Shown here in pieces: positions 30,382 through 32,845 of a DNA stretch of 32,845 bases; positions within the stretch are counted from its first letter, which is position 1; each line of letters opens with the position of its first letter. The stretch comes from Gammaproteobacteria bacterium. GTDB lineage: Bacteria; Pseudomonadota; Gammaproteobacteria; DSM-19610. Location: the NCBI GenBank assembly GCA_011371465.1, contig DRQL01000326.1, forward strand, positions 1 to 32,845. The letters run 5' to 3'. The notes under the pieces were generated by a model. It worked only from the letters and a program-made list of their open reading frames with translations, was not told the DNA's origin and made no database searches. The position numbers and the translations under genes were made by a program.

Positions 30382-31470
30382 GTGGGGCAGGAGGTGTCAG
30401 GGGGCTTATTACAGAAAGGACAGACGAATTTTTCTGACCAGGTCCTGCAATGGTTCGACGCCCACGGGCGCAAGGATCTGCCCTGGCAGCAACAGGTGAC
30501 CCCGTATCGCGTCTGGGTATCGGAGATCATGCTGCAGCAGACCCGGGTGCAGACCGTCATCCCGTATTACCTGCGTTTTATGCAGAGTTTCCCGACCCTG
30601 CAGGCACTGGCTGGCGCATCGCTCGATCAGGTGCTGCACCACTGGTCCGGTCTCGGCTATTATGCGCGCGCGCGCAACCTGCACAGGGCGGCACAACAGG
30701 TGCGCGACGACTTTGCCGGTGTCTTTCCCGATGACATCGAAACCCTGCAGCAATTGCCCGGTATCGGTCGTTCAACGGCGGGCGCCATCCTTTCGCTGGC
30801 GTGTGGGCAACGCCACGCTATCCTCGATGGCAACGTGAAACGGGTGTTGACCCGTTACCACGCAGTAGAAGGCTGGCCGGGCAGGACAGCCGTGCTGAAG
30901 CAGCTATGGTCGCTGGCGGAGACATTGACCCCGGCTGAACGTGTGGCTGCGTACAACCAGGCCATGATGGACCTGGGCGCAACCCTGTGTACGCGCAGCA
31001 AACCGGATTGCGCGGTTTGTCCGCTGCAGTCGGGGTGTGAAGCGCGCAGGCAACAGCGCCAGCAGGATTTCCCGGCACCAAGGCCGCGCCGCGCGCTGCC
31101 GGTGCGCGAAGTCAGGATGCTATTGCTGGTAAACCCGGAGCAGGAAATCTACCTGCAGCAGCGTCCCGCCAGCGGTATCTGGGGCGGCCTGTGGGGGTTC
31201 CCGGAATTCGAAACCCGGGATGCACTGGATGGCTGGTGCGATCAGCATACCGGCGCCGGAAACAGTGAAGTAACCGTCTGGCCGGTGGTGCGCCACACCT
31301 TCAGCCACTTCCACCTGGATATCACCCCCTGTTACCTGCAGCTACAAAACCCGGCGCATTGTGTGATGGAAGACGGAAACGGGCTCTGGTATAACACGCG
31401 TCACCCGGAAACACTGGGATTTGCCGCCCCGGTCAAACGATTGCTGGCACAACTGCAAAAACTCAACTGA
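30382..31470 (+). CDS. mutY: A/G-specific adenine DNA glycosylase
   Basis: MutY removes A opposite 8-oxoG. The 362-residue product has the catalytic Glu in WVSEIMLQQTRVQTV (E48), the helix-hairpin-helix LPGIGRSTAGAI with the catalytic D149 in LDGNVKRVL, and the [4Fe-4S] ligands C203, C210, C213 and C219 (C-x6-C-x2-C-x5-C). A C-terminal NUDIX-like domain (about 240-355, with FSHFHLDI) recognises 8-oxoG. The start is uncertain: GTG at 30382 or 30394 is available, but homologs usually begin at the segment read here as TNFSDQVLQWF, whose first codon is ACG (30424). It is followed by yggX, as in E. coli. Confidence 0.95.
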   Translation: MGQEVSGGLLQKGQTNFSDQVLQWFDAHGRKDLPWQQQVTPYRVWVSEIMLQQTRVQTVIPYYLRFMQSFPTLQALAGASLDQVLHHWSGLGYYARARNLHRAAQQVRDDFAGVFPDDIETLQQLPGIGRSTAGAILSLACGQRHAILDGNVKRVLTRYHAVEGWPGRTAVLKQLWSLAETLTPAERVAAYNQAMMDLGATLCTRSKPDCAVCPLQSGCEARRQQRQQDFPAPRPRRALPVREVRMLLLVNPEQEIYLQQRPASGIWGGLWGFPEFETRDALDGWCDQHTGAGNSEVTVWPVVRHTFSHFHLDITPCYLQLQNPAHCVMEDGNGLWYNTRHPETLGFAAPVKRLLAQLQKLN

Positions 31471-31483
31471 GGAGATCCCGAGC

Positions 31484-31753
31484 ATGGCCAGAATGGTGCA
31501 TTGTGTCAAACTGGGAAAAGAGGCCGAAGGCCTCGATCGGCCTGTTTATCCCGGTGAACTGGGCAAGCGAATTTTCGAGAACGTATCAAAAGAAGCCTGG
31601 CAGCAGTGGATGCAGCAGCAGACCATACTCATCAACGAATACCGGTTGTCACCCGTCGAACCGAAGGACCGCAAGTTCCTCGAAGAACAGATGGAAAAGT
31701 TCTTTTTCGGTGAAGGCGCCGAGACCCCGCCGGACTACCAGCCGCCTGCCTGA
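31484..31753 (+). CDS. yggX: Probable Fe(2+)-trafficking protein
   Basis: The 89-residue protein starts at ATG 31484, with GAGGAG (overlapping the mutY stop) 10-15 nt upstream. It has the conserved Cys in MVHCVKLGKEAEGL (C7), the YPGELGKRIFENVSKEAWQQW core and QTILINEYRL, matching YggX over its full length. It protects Fe-S enzymes from oxidative damage. The mutY-yggX pair is a conserved gammaproteobacterial operon, here with 13 nt between genes. Confidence 0.97.
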   Translation: MARMVHCVKLGKEAEGLDRPVYPGELGKRIFENVSKEAWQQWMQQQTILINEYRLSPVEPKDRKFLEEQMEKFFFGEGAETPPDYQPPA

Positions 31754-31816
31754 CAGGGCAAAAAGCACCGGAAAGTGTGTAAATACCGGGCTCTGCGTCA
31801 AAAATACGGCTTCCAC

Positions 31817-31847
31817 TTGACTGCCCCGGTCACTCCCGGTTTAATAC
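31817..31847 (+). promoter_or_regulatory. Promoter of tRNA-Phe
   Basis: TTGACT (31817-31822) and TAATAC (31842-31847; or TTAATA one base earlier with 18-bp spacing) precede a GC-rich discriminator GCGCTC and the tRNA 15 bp later. Confidence 0.6.
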
Positions 31848-31862
31848 GCGCTCTTCACCAAA

Positions 31863-31938
31863 GGCCAGATAGCTCAGTTGGTAGAGCAGGGGACTGAAAA
31901 TCCCCGTGTCGGTGGTTCGATTCCACCTCTGGCCACCA
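31863..31938 (+). tRNA. tRNA-Phe (anticodon GAA)
   Basis: A 76-nt cloverleaf: acceptor GGCCAGA/TCTGGCC, anticodon stem GGGGA/TCCCC around loop CTGAAAA (anticodon GAA), T-arm GGTGG-TTCGATT-CCACC and an encoded ACCA end. It is the left border of the decayed accessory stretch. Confidence 0.98.
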
Positions 31939-31986
31939 TATTTATCAACAAGATAAAAGTTTTCTGCTTTTAGTCCCCGTGTCACT

Positions 31987-32006
31987 CGGTACACTTTCGG
32001 TACACC
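31987..32006 (+). repeat. Direct repeat TCGGTACAC next to tRNA-Phe (possible recombinase arm sites)
   Basis: TCGGTACAC occurs twice with an 11-bp period, and a further GTAC follows at about 32009. Such repeated GGTACAC elements just before an integrase gene resemble arm-type binding sites of tRNA-targeting integrases; the assignment is inference. Confidence 0.45.
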
Positions 32007-32021
32007 TGTACTGGAAGTGCC

Positions 32022-32084
32022 GTGGCGGCCATCACCAGGACGCCTCCGAAGACCTGGAAGGCGATCATCCGCAAGCGCGATTGA
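32022..32084 (+). pseudogene. 5' stub of a tyrosine-recombinase (integrase) gene
   Basis: A GTG-initiated frame encodes 20 residues ending at TGA, containing TRTPPKTWKAIIRKR. This resembles the first strand of the N-terminal arm-binding domain of tyrosine recombinases (a TWKAxIRKxG pattern). It sits 83 bp after tRNA-Phe in the expected integrase position and orientation. Nothing after the stop looks like integrase. The remaining part of the 409-bp gap to 32347 shows no convincing gene; a 23-codon GTG frame at 32121 is probably chance. Confidence 0.55.
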
Positions 32085-32347
32085 AATTGAATGATATTTC
32101 CAGGTTCTGGAGGTGATTTTGTGGTCCAGGCTTTCGTTTTGGACTCAATAACGTCCACGCTTGACAGGAAGACTGAATCTCCCGATCCTTGAATTCTGCC
32201 TTCGTTCGATCTGTGATCCGACCGGCCTGTTGGTGGTCTCTCCGGGCCGATAGAACACTAATCGCAGTGCGGGGAATATTACAAAAATGCTTAAAGAGCG
32301 AAGTGCAGCAACTTAATTCAAAAAATAATTTTCAGGAGGAAACTATT

Positions 32348-32734
32348 ATGTCTGTTAATCCAGTAAAGCTGGCTGTTCTGTTCGTGGTCACCGCAAATCT
32401 TGTTTTCAGCAATGCATTTGCGACAACGCTGGTCGCACGGGACTGGCAGGCCGCCGGGGATAATGCGTTGACTTATGATAGCAGCACAAACCTCGAATGG
32501 CTGGATCTCACGCAAACACTCGGTGAGTCGGTAGTCTATGTCGATTCACAACTCGGTGCCGGCGGAATGTATGACGGATTCAGATACGCAACGCGCACAG
32601 AGGTTCAACAACTGTTTATCGACTTTGGACTGTTTTCAGCACCAAATGATGATGCAAGGGTTGCAAGGATCGATGAGTTGGCTGCGTTAATGGGGCAAAC
32701 CTATCCGGCCAACCCGTCTGCCAATCCGGCGTAA
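32348..32734 (+). CDS. Truncated PEP-CTERM-type exported protein (N-terminal half)
   Basis: The ATG at 32348 follows a strong AGGAGGA site (32333-32339). The 128-residue product has a signal peptide (about 1-25, SNAFA) and then a segment typical of PEP-CTERM-anchored proteins of exosortase-bearing bacteria: LTYDSSTNLEWLDLTQTLGESV, GAGGMYDGFRYATRTEVQQLF. Intact relatives run past 200 residues to a PEP hydrophobic Arg-rich tail; here the frame stops after ANPSANPA with no tail. It may be a pseudogene, or be secreted without anchoring. Its AT-richer base use and position beside a decayed integrase point to transfer. Confidence 0.7.
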   Translation: MSVNPVKLAVLFVVTANLVFSNAFATTLVARDWQAAGDNALTYDSSTNLEWLDLTQTLGESVVYVDSQLGAGGMYDGFRYATRTEVQQLFIDFGLFSAPNDDARVARIDELAALMGQTYPANPSANPA

Positions 32735-32813
32735 GCGCCAAATGAACCCCACCCTGTTGGCCTGAGTATTTTCTCTGCACGCTGTGCCATTTCAAACATA
32801 GCGGAGCAAGAAG

Positions 32814-32845
32814 ATGAGTGTAGCAGAAGAGGATGCTCTGACGGA
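32814..32845 (+). CDS. Start of a further gene, cut by the window edge
   Basis: ATG at 32814 is preceded by GCGGAGCAAGA, a good ribosome binding site. The frame reads MSVAEEDALT and stays open to the window end. Too short to identify. Confidence 0.45.
   Translation, partial: MSVAEEDALT

Noticed and set aside
32121..32192. 23-codon GTG frame with a GGAGGTG upstream, after the integrase stub
   Set aside because: Too short and without recognisable similarity; likely chance in decayed DNA.

Overview
The window looks like a chromosomal segment of a GC-rich, chemolithoautotrophic, sulfur-oxidising gammaproteobacterium of the Chromatiales/Thiohalomonadales type. This is inferred from gene content only. 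It carries a Calvin-cycle phosphoribulokinase, the 3' end of a CbbO-type RubisCO activase subunit, a CbbR-like regulator, a sulfide:quinone oxidoreductase with all three redox cysteines, a DsrE-fold protein, a small cytochrome c, heme A synthase and a fatty-acid cis/trans isomerase. No RubisCO gene is in view; it may lie upstream of base 1.

Layout. 1-4.2 kb: cbbO 3' end, histidine phosphatase, sulfide:quinone oxidoreductase and LysR/CbbR regulator, all rightward. 4.2-6.9 kb: purE-purK leftward, divergent from purC across a symmetric promoter dyad. 6.9-11.5 kb: a small secreted or membrane protein, a CPBP protease, a DUF302 protein, an HDOD protein, a cytochrome c, ctaA and a membrane-tethered DsrE-like protein. 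11.5-14 kb: a repeat-rich gap, a CPA1 cation/proton antiporter and two small coupled unknown genes. 14-18.9 kb, leftward: FIST protein then cis/trans isomerase (2-nt spacing), and a separately terminated phosphoribulokinase gene with a structured leader. 18.9-25 kb: trmB, an MscS channel, a second repeat cluster, thiS-thiG, an acyl-CoA ligase and an OmpA lipoprotein. 25-31.9 kb: tRNA-Gly(CCC), an AsmA protein, an SRPBCC protein, a two-gene UDP-sugar cassette (dehydrogenase and 4-epimerase), mutY-yggX and tRNA-Phe(GAA). 31.9 kb to the end: an AT-richer, decayed accessory stretch with an integrase stub, a truncated PEP-CTERM-type protein and the first codons of another gene.

How the genes fit together. 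Sulfide oxidation would feed electrons to the quinone pool and a heme A-containing oxidase (CtaA product), while CbbO, CbbR and phosphoribulokinase serve CO2 fixation. The isomerase, MscS channel, antiporter and acyl-CoA ligase concern membrane and ion homeostasis. The UDP-sugar pair would feed a surface polysaccharide. Two broken PEP-CTERM genes (one only a C-terminal tail, one only an N-terminal half) suggest an exosortase/EPS system elsewhere in the genome.

The most unusual non-coding signals are: seven copies of a 30-bp palindrome in two clusters with paired arm changes; a purE/purC promoter region with perfectly mirrored -10 elements; a 15-bp LysR-type box in front of the CbbR-like gene; and the decayed tRNA-Phe insertion edge. 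I did not find a clear, wholly new multi-gene system; the best candidates are the FIST-Cti pair and the two-gene unknown cassette near 13.4-13.9 kb.
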